Assembly (NCBI RefSeq): GCF_000258765.1
Contig: NZ_AJLT01000034.1
Location: 1 to 35,293 of the forward strand
Length of the DNA stretch: 35,293 nt
Direction: 5' to 3'
DNA from: Gillisia marina
GTDB lineage: Bacteria; Bacteroidota; Bacteroidia; Flavobacteriales; Flavobacteriaceae
Under the pieces are notes generated by a model. It was not told the DNA's origin and made no database searches. It saw only the letters and a list, made by a program, of their open reading frames with translations. Below are positions 15,488-24,502 of the stretch, in pieces. A program made the translations under genes and the position numbers. Position 1 is the stretch's first letter, and every line of letters starts with the position of its first letter.

Positions 15488-17146
15488 ATGAAATTTTATA
15501 TTACAATTCTTCTGGTAAGTGTTTTATCTTTTAATTCCTTAGCTCAAACCAAACTTGATTCTTCAGTTAAAACTGATAAGCCTAAATTGGTAGTTGGAGT
15601 GGTTGTAGACCAGATGAGGTATGATTATTTAACTAGGTTTTGGAATAAATATGGGAATGACGGATTTAAGAGATTGATTTCTGAAGGTTTCAACTTTAAA
15701 AATAATCACTTTAATTATATCCCGACATATACAGCTCCCGGACATGCTTCAGTGTTTACAGGAACAACTCCACAAAATCATGGGATTATAAGTAATAGTT
15801 GGTATAATAAATTCGAGCAACAATATATTTACTGTGTGACGGATGAAAGTGTACAGCCACTTGGTACAATCGCTTCCGCAGGAAAAATGTCACCAAATAG
15901 AATGCTAACTACTACTATTGCAGATGAAAATAGATTGTTTACTCAAATGCGGGGGAAGACAATTGGGATAGCCTTAAAAGATCGAGGTGCAATTTTACCG
16001 GCAGGGCATACCGCAAATGCAGCATATTGGTTTCATGGGCAAGAAGAGGGCAAATGGATCAGTAGCACGTTTTATATGGAAGAAATGCCAAAATGGGTTC
16101 AAGAATTTAATATTTCTGGAGCTGCTCTTTCGTATATGAAACCTTGGGATGCGATCCAGGATTTGGAATCTTATTTGGAAAGTGGTACAGATGAAAATTT
16201 ATTTGAAGGAGGATATAAAGGTAAGAGTACCGCCACTTTTCCATACGATTTGGAAGCTCTCGGAAAGAATAATGGAAATTATGATCTCTTAAAAGTAACT
16301 CCTTATGGAAATTCTTTGACTACAGATTTTGCAATCGCTGCGATTAAAGGGGAGGAATTAGGTAAAGATGATTACACAGATTTTCTAACAGTAAGTTTTT
16401 CCAGTACAGATTATATAGGGCATAATTTTGGTGTGAATTCTAAGGAAATCGAAGATGCTTACTTAAGATTGGATCTGGATCTTGCTAGATTGCTTGAAAA
16501 TTTAGATGCTGAAGTAGGAAAAGGAAATTACACCCTTTTTCTCACTGCCGATCATGGTGGGGGAGATGTACCAACATATTTAACTTCGGTTAAAATTCCA
16601 TCCGGATATTTTGATGATGTAAAATTCGAGGAAGATTTAAATAAGTTTATTGGTGAAAAATATAAAAAAGGAGGCACTATAGAATCTGTTTCAAATTATC
16701 AAATTTTCTTTAATTATAGAACCCTAAGAGAATTAGGGATTGATAGAAATGCTTTTGAAAAAGATATAGCACATTTTATTTTACAATATCCAAAGGTGAG
16801 TAATGTATTTACCAGAAGTCAATTGGAAAGTGGAAGTTATGTTCAAGGAATTTCAGGATTGATACAGAATGGATTTAACCAGAAACGCAGTGGAGATGTG
16901 ATTTTTGTATTGAAGCCTTCCGTGATCTCGTATACCACAACAACCGGTTCCACGCATGGTAGTGGATTTTCTTATGATACCCACGCGCCATTAATTTTCT
17001 TTGGAAATGGTATTAACCAAGGTAGTACTGCGAGAAGGTCTGAAATAATAGATATTGCACCAACAATCTCTGTGTTGCTGGGAATTGCTTTTCCAAATGC
17101 GACTACTGGTGTTCCTTTAGAAGTGGTTTTAAAGAAAACGAATTAA
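15488..17146 (+). CDS. pafA: PafA-type alkaline phosphatase superfamily protein
   Basis: Secreted phosphomonoesterase of the alkaline phosphatase superfamily, 552 residues with a signal peptide ending LSFNSLAQ. Active-site features of the PafA type are visible: metal ligand Asp41 in VVVDQMR, nucleophile Thr82 in TYTAPGHAS, Asn97 in QNHG, and the phosphate-binding pair Lys164/Arg166 in ALKDRGA. Further ligands lie in STDYIGH, TADHGG and the late THAPLIF. PafA of Elizabethkingia and Flavobacterium releases phosphate from organic esters and is not repressed by phosphate. It ends with a 4-base overlap with the convergent glycosyltransferase gene. Confidence 0.87.
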   Translation: MKFYITILLVSVLSFNSLAQTKLDSSVKTDKPKLVVGVVVDQMRYDYLTRFWNKYGNDGFKRLISEGFNFKNNHFNYIPTYTAPGHASVFTGTTPQNHGIISNSWYNKFEQQYIYCVTDESVQPLGTIASAGKMSPNRMLTTTIADENRLFTQMRGKTIGIALKDRGAILPAGHTANAAYWFHGQEEGKWISSTFYMEEMPKWVQEFNISGAALSYMKPWDAIQDLESYLESGTDENLFEGGYKGKSTATFPYDLEALGKNNGNYDLLKVTPYGNSLTTDFAIAAIKGEELGKDDYTDFLTVSFSSTDYIGHNFGVNSKEIEDAYLRLDLDLARLLENLDAEVGKGNYTLFLTADHGGGDVPTYLTSVKIPSGYFDDVKFEEDLNKFIGEKYKKGGTIESVSNYQIFFNYRTLRELGIDRNAFEKDIAHFILQYPKVSNVFTRSQLESGSYVQGISGLIQNGFNQKRSGDVIFVLKPSVISYTTTTGSTHGSGFSYDTHAPLIFFGNGINQGSTARRSEIIDIAPTISVLLGIAFPNATTGVPLEVVLKKTN

Positions 17147-17991
17147 AATATTTTTTCTATCATCTTTTTCCATCTAAGCTTTCTTACAAATTTCCCTTGT
17201 GCAGGAGATATGAGGAACGTTTGTTTTTCACTCACAGCTTTAAAATATCCGGAAATATAATCTCGAAAAAGAGAGAAGTCTTGTTTACGAGATGCAAGTT
17301 TTGCAGAGGCGATTAAGGTGATTAGAAATCCGTATCGCAATCTATAGAAAGCTTCCCCTTGCTTGTATTTTGATGCTTTATTATAAGTAGCTCCTGTGGG
17401 TTTAAGATGCTTCACCAAAAGACTTTGATCTGTCTTTATATTCCAGCCATGAAATTGCGCCAGGAGTTCATCTGCGGTATCCCAGCCCATAGCAGGTTTT
17501 AATCCCTCAATATCCTTAAAACAAGCTTTACGATACGCTTTTAATGCACCTCTTATATGATCTTTATTGGTAAGGTTTTCTAAAATCCACTTTTCATCTT
17601 TTTTAATACTGCAAAACCCTCCCACCATTCCTATTTCTAGGGAGCTTCTAAAGTGATTCACTATTGTTTCTATATAATTGCTAGGAAATATAAGATCGGC
17701 ATCAAATTTACAAATGATGTCATAATCGTCATCAAGCGTTTGAAGTCCGTGATTGAATGCATTAATCACTTTGCTTCCCGGAAGATGAGCTTCGATTGAG
17801 GTAATAGATACCAATGAGAAAAATGGGTATTGCTTAATGTATTCTGAAACTATATCGGGCGTTGCATCATTAGACTGATCATCTACAATCACAATCTTTT
17901 GTGCTGAATAAGTCTGATTTATTAAAGACTCTAATGTAGAGCCAATATATGCAGCTTCATTATGCGCAGGTATTACAATATAGATCTTCAA
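17143..17991 (-). CDS. Family 2 glycosyltransferase
   Basis: A 282-residue GT-A enzyme: N-terminal VIPAHNEAAYIG, nucleotide-binding VDDQSND, metal-binding FDADL and the acceptor-side GWDTADELL (an ED-like region with Asp). No membrane segment except a weak hydrophobic patch near the C-terminus (LITLIASAKLA). It is the third gene of a minus-strand run after the KAS III-like enzyme and the methyltransferase, with 55 bp between it and the latter. The acceptor is unknown; the context suggests a lipid or lipid-linked glycan, which is inference. Confidence 0.85.
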   Translation of the reverse strand: MKIYIVIPAHNEAAYIGSTLESLINQTYSAQKIVIVDDQSNDATPDIVSEYIKQYPFFSLVSITSIEAHLPGSKVINAFNHGLQTLDDDYDIICKFDADLIFPSNYIETIVNHFRSSLEIGMVGGFCSIKKDEKWILENLTNKDHIRGALKAYRKACFKDIEGLKPAMGWDTADELLAQFHGWNIKTDQSLLVKHLKPTGATYNKASKYKQGEAFYRLRYGFLITLIASAKLASRKQDFSLFRDYISGYFKAVSEKQTFLISPAQGKFVRKLRWKKMIEKIF

Positions 17992-18046
17992 AATATATCT
18001 GAGTGAATTTTATGGAAGTTGAGAATAAATTTTCAGAAAATAAAAT

Positions 18047-18564
18047 TTATCGCTCTGCATATACTGCATAATATCTTGGAGTAATAGTTCTTAGAAGGGG
18101 TCTAATTCCGATTTTTTGAACAGGATTCGTCCATTTTTCTCTTTTTTTGATATTCCATCCTGCTTTTTCCAAGAGCCAATCGAATTGCCAATCTTCGAAT
18201 TCATGATAATGCCGGTCGCGCATATCGGTCTTGCTTCTGTAAGCTTCGGCGAACCAAAGTTTTAAGGGTACTGTGGCAACTAATTTGTTAGCTTTTATGT
18301 TTTTCAAAACATTAAAAGGAGACAATAAGTGCTCAAAAATTTCAAAAGCTGTTACTACATCATATAAATTATCCTGATCACTAACGGGTGTAGATCGAGA
18401 TCTTCTCCTGAGGTATTTGTAACTTCATAATTGTGGGATTTCATGATGGCCGAAAAAGGGTTTTCTACGCCAAGATCCAAAACCTTTGCAGGGGCTGGGA
18501 CCGCATTTTCGAGAAATTCTAAAGTTTTTTTAAATCGTTTATTCGGAAATGTATTTTCGTACAT
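18047..18564 (-). pseudogene. SAM-dependent methyltransferase, broken by a one-base frameshift
   Basis: Two adjoining minus-strand frames make up one protein. From ATG 18564 the first carries MYENTFPNKRF and the SAM-binding start KVLDLGVENPF up to GEDLDLHP, then runs off into a stop at 18355. The second frame, read back from its first possible start, is open without a start through DQDNLYDVVTAFEIFEHL, which is methyltransferase motif II/III, and continues to the stop at 18047. Adding one base at the CCC run (18386-18388) restores about 172 residues. The reading frames fit a class I methyltransferase. The start is one base past the KAS III stop, so they are coupled. Sequencing error and real inactivation are both possible. 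Confidence 0.8.
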
Positions 18565-18565
18565 T

Positions 18566-19624
18566 TTAGTATTGGTAGACAAGTGCATTAATATTCATTC
18601 CCGCTCCAACACTTGCAAGGATTATCACATCTCCTTTATTTAAGTTTTGGTTTGGAATATTTCCCGTAATCACCAAATCTAAAAGAGTTGGAACGGTTGC
18701 TACACTACTGTTTCCAAGCTCATGAATACTCATAGGCATTACATTCTCCGGAGCTTTCATTTTGTATTGCTTGTAAAAACGATTGATTATAGCTTCATCC
18801 ATTTTTTCATTTGCCTGATGTAGAAAGACTTTTTTTACATCCTCAATAGATTTGCCGCTTTCTTCTAAACAAGATTTCATCGCTTCGGGTACATGAGTTA
18901 AGGCAAATTCATAAATCTTTCGCCCATTCATTTTAATATATCTGGTATCATCTTCTTCTTCATTTCTATTAGATTTTCCGAAGTAGATATGATGCGCATC
19001 TTGATATGCATAGGTAGCAGAACTATGTGAAAGTATTCCTCCCGGCTCTTCTGAAGCCTCAAAAATCGCGGCTCCGGCTCCATCAGAAAATATCATAGAA
19101 TCCCTGTCGTAATTATCTACAACTCTCGAGAGTGCTTCTGCTCCAATAACCAAACATTTTTTGGCCATTCCACTTTTAATGAAAGCCTGAGCTTGAATTA
19201 CAGCTTCTATCCATCCCGGGCACCCAAAAAGCACGTCGTATCCAACACACTTTGGGTTTTTTATTCTAAGATTGTGTTTTACTCTAGTAGCAAGACTTGG
19301 AACGGTATCGCTCTGAATACTTCCAAATTTTACATCTCCATAGTTATGAGCGACAATTATATAATCTAAAGTTTCGGGATCTATACCGGCATTTTCTATC
19401 GCTTTTTGAGCAGCAACAGTTGCCATGTCTGAAGTACTTAAATCTTCTTCAAGATATCTTCTTTCTTCTATACCGGTAATCGCTTTAAATTTTTCAATAG
19501 TAACCTCATTAGCATGAGGAAAACCTGATCCATCTAAATTTAAAAATTCATGTTTCAAAAAGTCTGAATTCTTTCTCTTTAAGTTCGGAATAAAACTTCC
19601 TAAACCTGTCATCTTTATGCTCAT
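18566..19624 (-). CDS. 3-oxoacyl-ACP synthase III (FabH-like) family protein
   Basis: Thiolase-fold condensing enzyme of 352 residues with a complete KAS III triad: Cys135 in FGCPGW, His269 in LHQAN and Asn305 in ELGNSS. It departs from housekeeping FabH in the long N-terminal part with GIEERR and in CPGWIEAV at the active site, so it may use an unusual acyl primer. It leads a minus-strand run with a small methyltransferase and a GT2 glycosyltransferase. No acyl carrier protein or reductase is adjacent. A role in a specialised lipid is inferred from context only; a second FabH for normal fatty acids would be expected elsewhere. Confidence 0.88.
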   Translation of the reverse strand: MSIKMTGLGSFIPNLKRKNSDFLKHEFLNLDGSGFPHANEVTIEKFKAITGIEERRYLEEDLSTSDMATVAAQKAIENAGIDPETLDYIIVAHNYGDVKFGSIQSDTVPSLATRVKHNLRIKNPKCVGYDVLFGCPGWIEAVIQAQAFIKSGMAKKCLVIGAEALSRVVDNYDRDSMIFSDGAGAAIFEASEEPGGILSHSSATYAYQDAHHIYFGKSNRNEEEDDTRYIKMNGRKIYEFALTHVPEAMKSCLEESGKSIEDVKKVFLHQANEKMDEAIINRFYKQYKMKAPENVMPMSIHELGNSSVATVPTLLDLVITGNIPNQNLNKGDVIILASVGAGMNINALVYQY

Positions 19625-19778
19625 TGAAACCGAGGGTTTTGTAATTATATCAACTAAAATACTAAAAGCAATCTAAGTAATCCGCAAGGAATTATATAAA
19701 TTATTGCGTTTTATGATTTTAGTAAAATATCATGTTATAATTATTAAATCGATAATTTAAGCGTCTTAAATTATAAAT

Positions 19779-19808
19779 AGCCAAAGATTTAATTTTAAAC
19801 CTTTGGCT
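19779..19808 (-). terminator. Probable terminator after gcvP
   Basis: Stem AGCCAAAG (19779-19786) with CTTTGGCT (19801-19808), 14-base AT-rich loop, nine bases after the gcvP stop on the minus strand. The following tract is AT-rich but not a pure T run, so termination efficiency is uncertain. Confidence 0.55.
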
Positions 19809-19817
19809 TAAAATTCT

Positions 19818-22666
19818 CTATGCTTCCATATATTCTTCAATAGGAGCACAAGTACATATCAAGTTTCTGTCACCATAAGCATCATCTACTCTCCTTACAG
19901 TTGGCCAAAATTTATTGTCGGCAACATATTCTAATGGAAACGCTGCTTGTTCTCTTGAATATGGAAAATCCCAAGTATCTGCGGTAAGCATTGCCATTGT
20001 ATGTGGCGCATTTTTAAGAATATTTACCTCATCCTTAGTAGAGGATTCGCTAATTTCCTTACGAATAGAGATTAACGCATCACAAAATCTATCTAATTCT
20101 GCCTTACTCTCACTTTCAGTAGGCTCTATCATAATGGTTCCTGCAACCGGGAAAGATACTGTTGGTGCATGAAACCCATAATCCATGAGTCTTTTTGCAA
20201 TATCTACCACTTCTATTCCATTATTTTTGAATGGTCTGCAATCCACGATCATCTCATGAGCAGCACGTCCTCTTTCTCCGGAATATAAAGTTTGGTAGTG
20301 GTCCTTTAAACGGGCTTTGATGTAATTAGCATTTAAAATAGCATATTCTGTTGCTTTTTGAAGTCCGTTTACTCCAAGCATTGTGATGTAACCATAAGAG
20401 ATAAGACATGCTAATGCAGATCCCCATGGAGCTGAAGAAATAGCAGTAATCGCTTGCTCTCCTCCAGTTTTTATCACTGGGTTACCCGGTAAAAATGGAA
20501 GTAATTGTTTTGCAACACATATTGGTCCAACTCCTGGTCCTCCACCACCGTGTGGGATCGCAAAGGTTTTATGAAGATTCAAATGACAAACATCGGCTCC
20601 AATAGCTCCAGGATTGGTTAATCCAACCTGTGCATTCATATTGGCACCATCCATATAAACCTGCCCTCCATTATCATGGATCAATTGAGTGATTTCTCTA
20701 ATTGCCGATTCAAATACCCCGTGAGTAGATGGGTACGTAACCATTAAAGCTGCCAGATTATCTTTATATTTTAATGCTTTCTCTCTAAGATCGTCTACAT
20801 CTATATTTCCTTCTTTAGTAGACTTCGTTACTACTACCTTCATTCCGGCCATCACCGCTGATGCCGGGTTAGTACCATGTGCAGAAGATGGAATCAAGCA
20901 AATATTTCTTTGTGAATCTCCACGAGATTCATGATACGCACGAATAACCATCAAACCTGCATATTCTCCTTGTGCACCAGAATTAGGTTGTAAAGAAGTG
21001 CCTGCAAAACCTGTAATTTCTGTTAATTGATCTTCTAATCTTTTTAAAACTATTTGATATCCTTCAGCCTGATCTATAGGTGCAAAAGGGTGAATATTTC
21101 CCCATTGCGGATTGCTCAACGGAAGCATTTCTGATGCAGCATTCAATTTCATGGTACAAGAACCCAAAGCGATCATCGAATGATTAAGAGAAAGGTCTTT
21201 TCGCTCCAATTTCTTGATGTAACGCATCAATTCAGTTTCAGAATGGTAGGAGCTAAAAACTTCATGCGTTAAAAAATCAGTTTTTCTATTTACTTCTGAA
21301 GTGATTGAAGTTCCTTCTGCTAATGCTTCAATTTTATCGAACTTCTTGTTTTCAAGTTCAGCAAAAACAGAAACTATTTTATTAAGATCCTTTATTGTTG
21401 TTGTTTCGTTTAAAGCGATTACAACAGTCTCAGCATCTGGGTAGTAGAAATTAATTTTATTGTTTTCAGCTAAAGTCTTAATTGCTTTTGCATCGGCTTT
21501 AATTTGAAGTGTATCAAAGTAAGAATTGTTAAGTTGTTCGAAACCTAAGCTTTCTAATTTTTGATGTAGCGTATAAGCTGAAGCGTGAACGGTATTTGCT
21601 ATATATTCTAAACCTTTTGGGCCATGATACACAGCATACATCCCAGCCATCACGGCCAACAATACTTGTGCTGTACAAATATTAGAAGTCGCTTTATCTC
21701 TTTTAATATGTTGCTCTCTTGTTTGTAGCGCCATTCTTAAAGCACGATTCCCGTTAAGATCTTTGGTTACCCCAATAATTCTTCCCGGTATGCTTCTTTT
21801 ATATTCTTCCCTTGTTGCAAAATAAGCGGCATGAGGTCCACCGTAACCTAACGGAATTCCGAAACGTTGTGTGGTTCCAACTACTACATCTACTCCGAAA
21901 TGTCCCGGAGATTCTAATTTTATTAAACTTAAAATATCTGCCGCAACAACTACCTTAATTCCTGCATCTTTACATTTAGCAACATAGCCGGAATAGTCGA
22001 ATACGTGTCCGGATTTCCCTGGATACTGTAAGATTGCTCCAAAATATTCTGAAGAAAAATCGAATTCTGTATGATCTCCAATAACCAATTCTATTCCTAG
22101 TGGAATTGCTCTGGTTTTAAGTAAGGAGATAGATTGTGGTAACACTTCTTCTGAAACGAAGAATTTAACAACCTCATTTTTTTTCTGATCTCTTTCTCTT
22201 ACAGCGAATAGCAATGCCATTGCTTCTGCAGCAGCAGTAGATTCATCTAAAAGAGAGGCATTTGCCAATTCCATCCCGGTTAAATCGGTGATCATGGTCT
22301 GGAAGTTCAACAGTGCTTCTAGTCTTCCTTGAGCAATTTCTGCTTGGTAAGGAGTATACGCAGTATACCATCCCGGATTTTCCAAAATATTACGCTGTAT
22401 TACTGCGGGCATGATGGCTTGGTGATATCCTAAGCTATATAAGATTTGTATACTTTATTTTTTGCAGCCAGCTCTCCAATATGCTCTGCGTATTCATTTT
22501 CGCTTAAAGCAGTATCAAGATTTAAAGGAGATTTTAAACGAATATCATCTGGAATCGTCTCGTAAATAAGCTGGTCTAAAGAGGAGGCACCAACGGTGGA
22601 AAGCATTTCTGAAAGTTCACTTTCCTTGGGACCAATATGTCTAAGTGCAAAAGAATCTGTTCTCAT
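19818..22666 (-). pseudogene. gcvP: Glycine dehydrogenase (P-protein), broken by a one-base frameshift
   Basis: P-protein of the glycine cleavage system, the PLP enzyme that decarboxylates glycine. The first 77 residues (from ATG 22666) read SFALRHIGPKESE and end KVYKSYIA followed by TAG near 22430. The rest continues in another frame, [11 protein letters not shown], through to 19818, with the PLP lysine in [16 protein letters not shown]. One extra G around 22434-22435 would restore the expected YIGLGYHQA and a protein of about 949 residues, the usual length. The long second frame is otherwise undamaged, which argues for a recent event or a sequencing error. ATG 22666 is preferred over TTG 22669. 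Confidence 0.9.
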
Positions 22667-22759
22667 CAAAATTAAGTTGTGTTTTGTGCTGCGAAATTAC
22701 ATATTTAAAACGTAAATTTTTACAATTTAGCTACTTAGACTTGTTAAGATTTTATAGCT

Positions 22760-22767
22760 TATTTTTG
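22760..22767 (+). promoter_or_regulatory. Putative -7 element of the UbiA-like gene
   Basis: TATTTTTG fits TAnnTTTG; a TTG at 22741-22743 lies 16 bases upstream, slightly short for a -33 element. The start codon is 20 bases downstream. Confidence 0.4.
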
Positions 22768-22787
22768 ATAGGTAAAGCAGTTAATAA

Positions 22788-23612
22788 ATGAACTGGAAAT
22801 CTATACTCAATTTTTATATTAGTAGTAGTATTCATGTAGCTTTGGCAGTGGTTAGTCTGGCTGTTGTAACTATGCTTAATTTTGGGATTTCTATAGATCC
22901 TAAATTATGTTTGTTTATAATCTTCGGCGCTATTACGGGTTATAATATTGTGAAATATGCGGGAATTGCAGGTTTACATCATTTAAGTTTGACTAAGAAT
23001 CTCCGATTGATTCAGGTTTTTTCTCTTCTAATATTTTTTGCCTTACTCTTTATCATATTTCAATTATCGTTGAATGTTATTATTTTTTCAGCACTAATGG
23101 GATTATTCACGGTGCTTTATATTCTTCCATTTTTTGGAGGTGGAAGAAATTTAAGGGCTTTAGCCGGAGTAAAGATTTATGTGATTGCCTTTGTATGGAG
23201 TGGCGTAACTGTTTTGTTACCATTAATTGGTAAAACTGAACTAATACAATGGAACGTGCTTTTAGAATTTATTCAAAGATTCCTTTTTGTTTTTGCATTA
23301 ACCCTTCCTTTTGAAATTAGAGATTTAAAATTCGACATGGCTAATTTAAGAACTGTAGCGCAGGTATTTGGAGTGCAAAAAACTAAAATTATTGGGGTCT
23401 TGTCCTTACTAGCAATAGTCTTACTGGAATTTTTAAAATTGGGATCTAACTTTAAAAGTGCGATCTCTTTAATCCTTGTTTGTGTATTGTTGAGTTTTCT
23501 AATTACAAGTTCGAGAATTAGACAAGCAAAATATTATTCGTCACTATGGGTGGAGGGAGTTCCCATTCTATGGTGTTTAATGCTCTTGGGAATGCAATTT
23601 ATATCTTGGTAA
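22788..23612 (+). CDS. UbiA-like polytopic membrane protein
   Basis: A 274-residue protein with about eight or nine membrane segments, hydrophobic nearly throughout. A conserved-looking cytoplasmic loop PFEIRDLKFDMANL (about 178-191) holds a DxxxD pair like the second Asp motif of UbiA prenyltransferases. The first motif (NDxxDxxxD) is not present: the matching loop reads TGYNIVKYAGI. It may therefore be a diverged UbiA-fold protein without normal prenyl transfer activity, or a different family. It is divergent from gcvP and converges on the anti-sigma gene, with stops 8 bp apart. Function not assigned. Confidence 0.65.
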   Translation: MNWKSILNFYISSSIHVALAVVSLAVVTMLNFGISIDPKLCLFIIFGAITGYNIVKYAGIAGLHHLSLTKNLRLIQVFSLLIFFALLFIIFQLSLNVIIFSALMGLFTVLYILPFFGGGRNLRALAGVKIYVIAFVWSGVTVLLPLIGKTELIQWNVLLEFIQRFLFVFALTLPFEIRDLKFDMANLRTVAQVFGVQKTKIIGVLSLLAIVLLEFLKLGSNFKSAISLILVCVLLSFLITSSRIRQAKYYSSLWVEGVPILWCLMLLGMQFISW

Positions 23613-23620
23613 GTTCTTTT

Positions 23621-23858
23621 TCAATTTCCTCTTGCCATATTTTTTTTTTCGTCTTCTGAACAGGTTTCTAAATTTGATTGTTCAATTAATTCGGTAAGGC
23701 GACTGTTATGTGAGGAGTATTTTCTGCATTTCTTACAGTATATAAGATGCAACAACATCTTTAATTTTTCGGTAACAGAAGCTTCTTTGTACTGACTTTT
23801 ATCGCAGCAATGTGCCGCTTCTGAGCAATCTATTAAAAGTGTCTTTTTTTGTATCCAT
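23621..23858 (-). pseudogene. Small zinc anti-sigma factor, frame broken at an A7 run
   Basis: The frame encodes a small protein with the zinc anti-sigma motif HX3CX2C (HLIYCKKC) preceded by IDCSEAAHCCD, and a polar C-terminus. No good start exists in this frame apart from one inside the sigma gene. An ATG at 23858, one base after the sigma stop, is in the neighbouring frame and reads ATG GAT AC followed by seven A. Removing one A gives MDTKKTLLIDC and a 78-residue protein, a natural anti-sigma start. So the run is either one A too long in the assembly, or the gene relies on slippage. The product would bind the ECF sigma factor encoded just upstream. Confidence 0.75.
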
Positions 23859-23859
23859 A

Positions 23860-24411
23860 TTAAAACCAGTTTTTTTCTAGACACTGAGCTAAAGTTGTTC
23901 GTGCTCTGTGAATTATAACCCAAAGATTAGACGGCGTAATATTAAACTCATTACAAATAGCTTCGGTATCAAAGCCATCTATTGTCTTCATTTTAAAAAT
24001 TTTAGCCTGCTTTTCGTTTAATTGCTCCATGCATTCTAAGATCGCTATTCCCAATTCTTCATTTTCCATTACGTCTTCCGCAGTCTTATCAAATCTGTCG
24101 GGAGCGTTTTCTTCTAGCCAATCCCCTTCATTAGAATCATCGTTATATTGGATCTTTATCTCTGCTCTTCCTTTTTTAGAATTACTTTTTCTATAATGAT
24201 CTATGATCTTTCTTTTTAAAATGGAGATTAACCAAGTACGCTCGGTAGCCTCGCCCTTAAAATTTTTCATAGATTTTAAGCCAGCCAAAAATGTTTCAGA
24301 AATAAGATCATGAGCCAACTCCCGATCATTCACTCTTACAATTGTAAAATTGAAGAGATAATCGGAATATCTATCTACCCATTTATTAGGATCTATTTTA
24401 TTGGTGGACAT
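23860..24411 (-). CDS. ECF-type RNA polymerase sigma factor
   Basis: A 183-residue sigma-70 family protein with region 2 (about 10-75, RELAHDLISETF and ISILKRKIIDHYRK) and region 4 (about 115-180, LNEKQAKIFKMK and NITPSNLWVIIHRARTTL) separated by an acidic linker; regions 1 and 3 are absent, as in ECF factors. TTG 24417 precedes ATG 24411 in frame; the ATG is chosen. The stop is one base from the ATG of the anti-sigma gene, a typical coupled sigma/anti-sigma pair. The target promoters are unknown. Confidence 0.9.
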   Translation of the reverse strand: MSTNKIDPNKWVDRYSDYLFNFTIVRVNDRELAHDLISETFLAGLKSMKNFKGEATERTWLISILKRKIIDHYRKSNSKKGRAEIKIQYNDDSNEGDWLEENAPDRFDKTAEDVMENEELGIAILECMEQLNEKQAKIFKMKTIDGFDTEAICNEFNITPSNLWVIIHRARTTLAQCLEKNWF

Positions 24412-24432
24412 AGGCAAATAACATTATATACT

Positions 24433-24459
24433 CAAAATTAAGAAAAGTTTGATATCAAA
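24433..24459 (-). promoter_or_regulatory. Putative promoter of the sigma/anti-sigma pair
   Basis: On the minus strand TAATTTTG (24433-24440) fits the -7 consensus, with TTTG (24456-24459) 15 bases upstream, a short spacer. It lies 22 bases ahead of the sigma ATG. Confidence 0.4.
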
Positions 24460-24502
24460 ACATTAATTGAAAGATAAGATATATCTAAGGAATTATGAGT
24501 TT

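Noticed and set aside
22405..22440. Programmed frameshift in gcvP
   Set aside because: There is no slippery heptamer or downstream structure at the break, and GcvP is not known to use frameshifting; a deletion or error is simpler.
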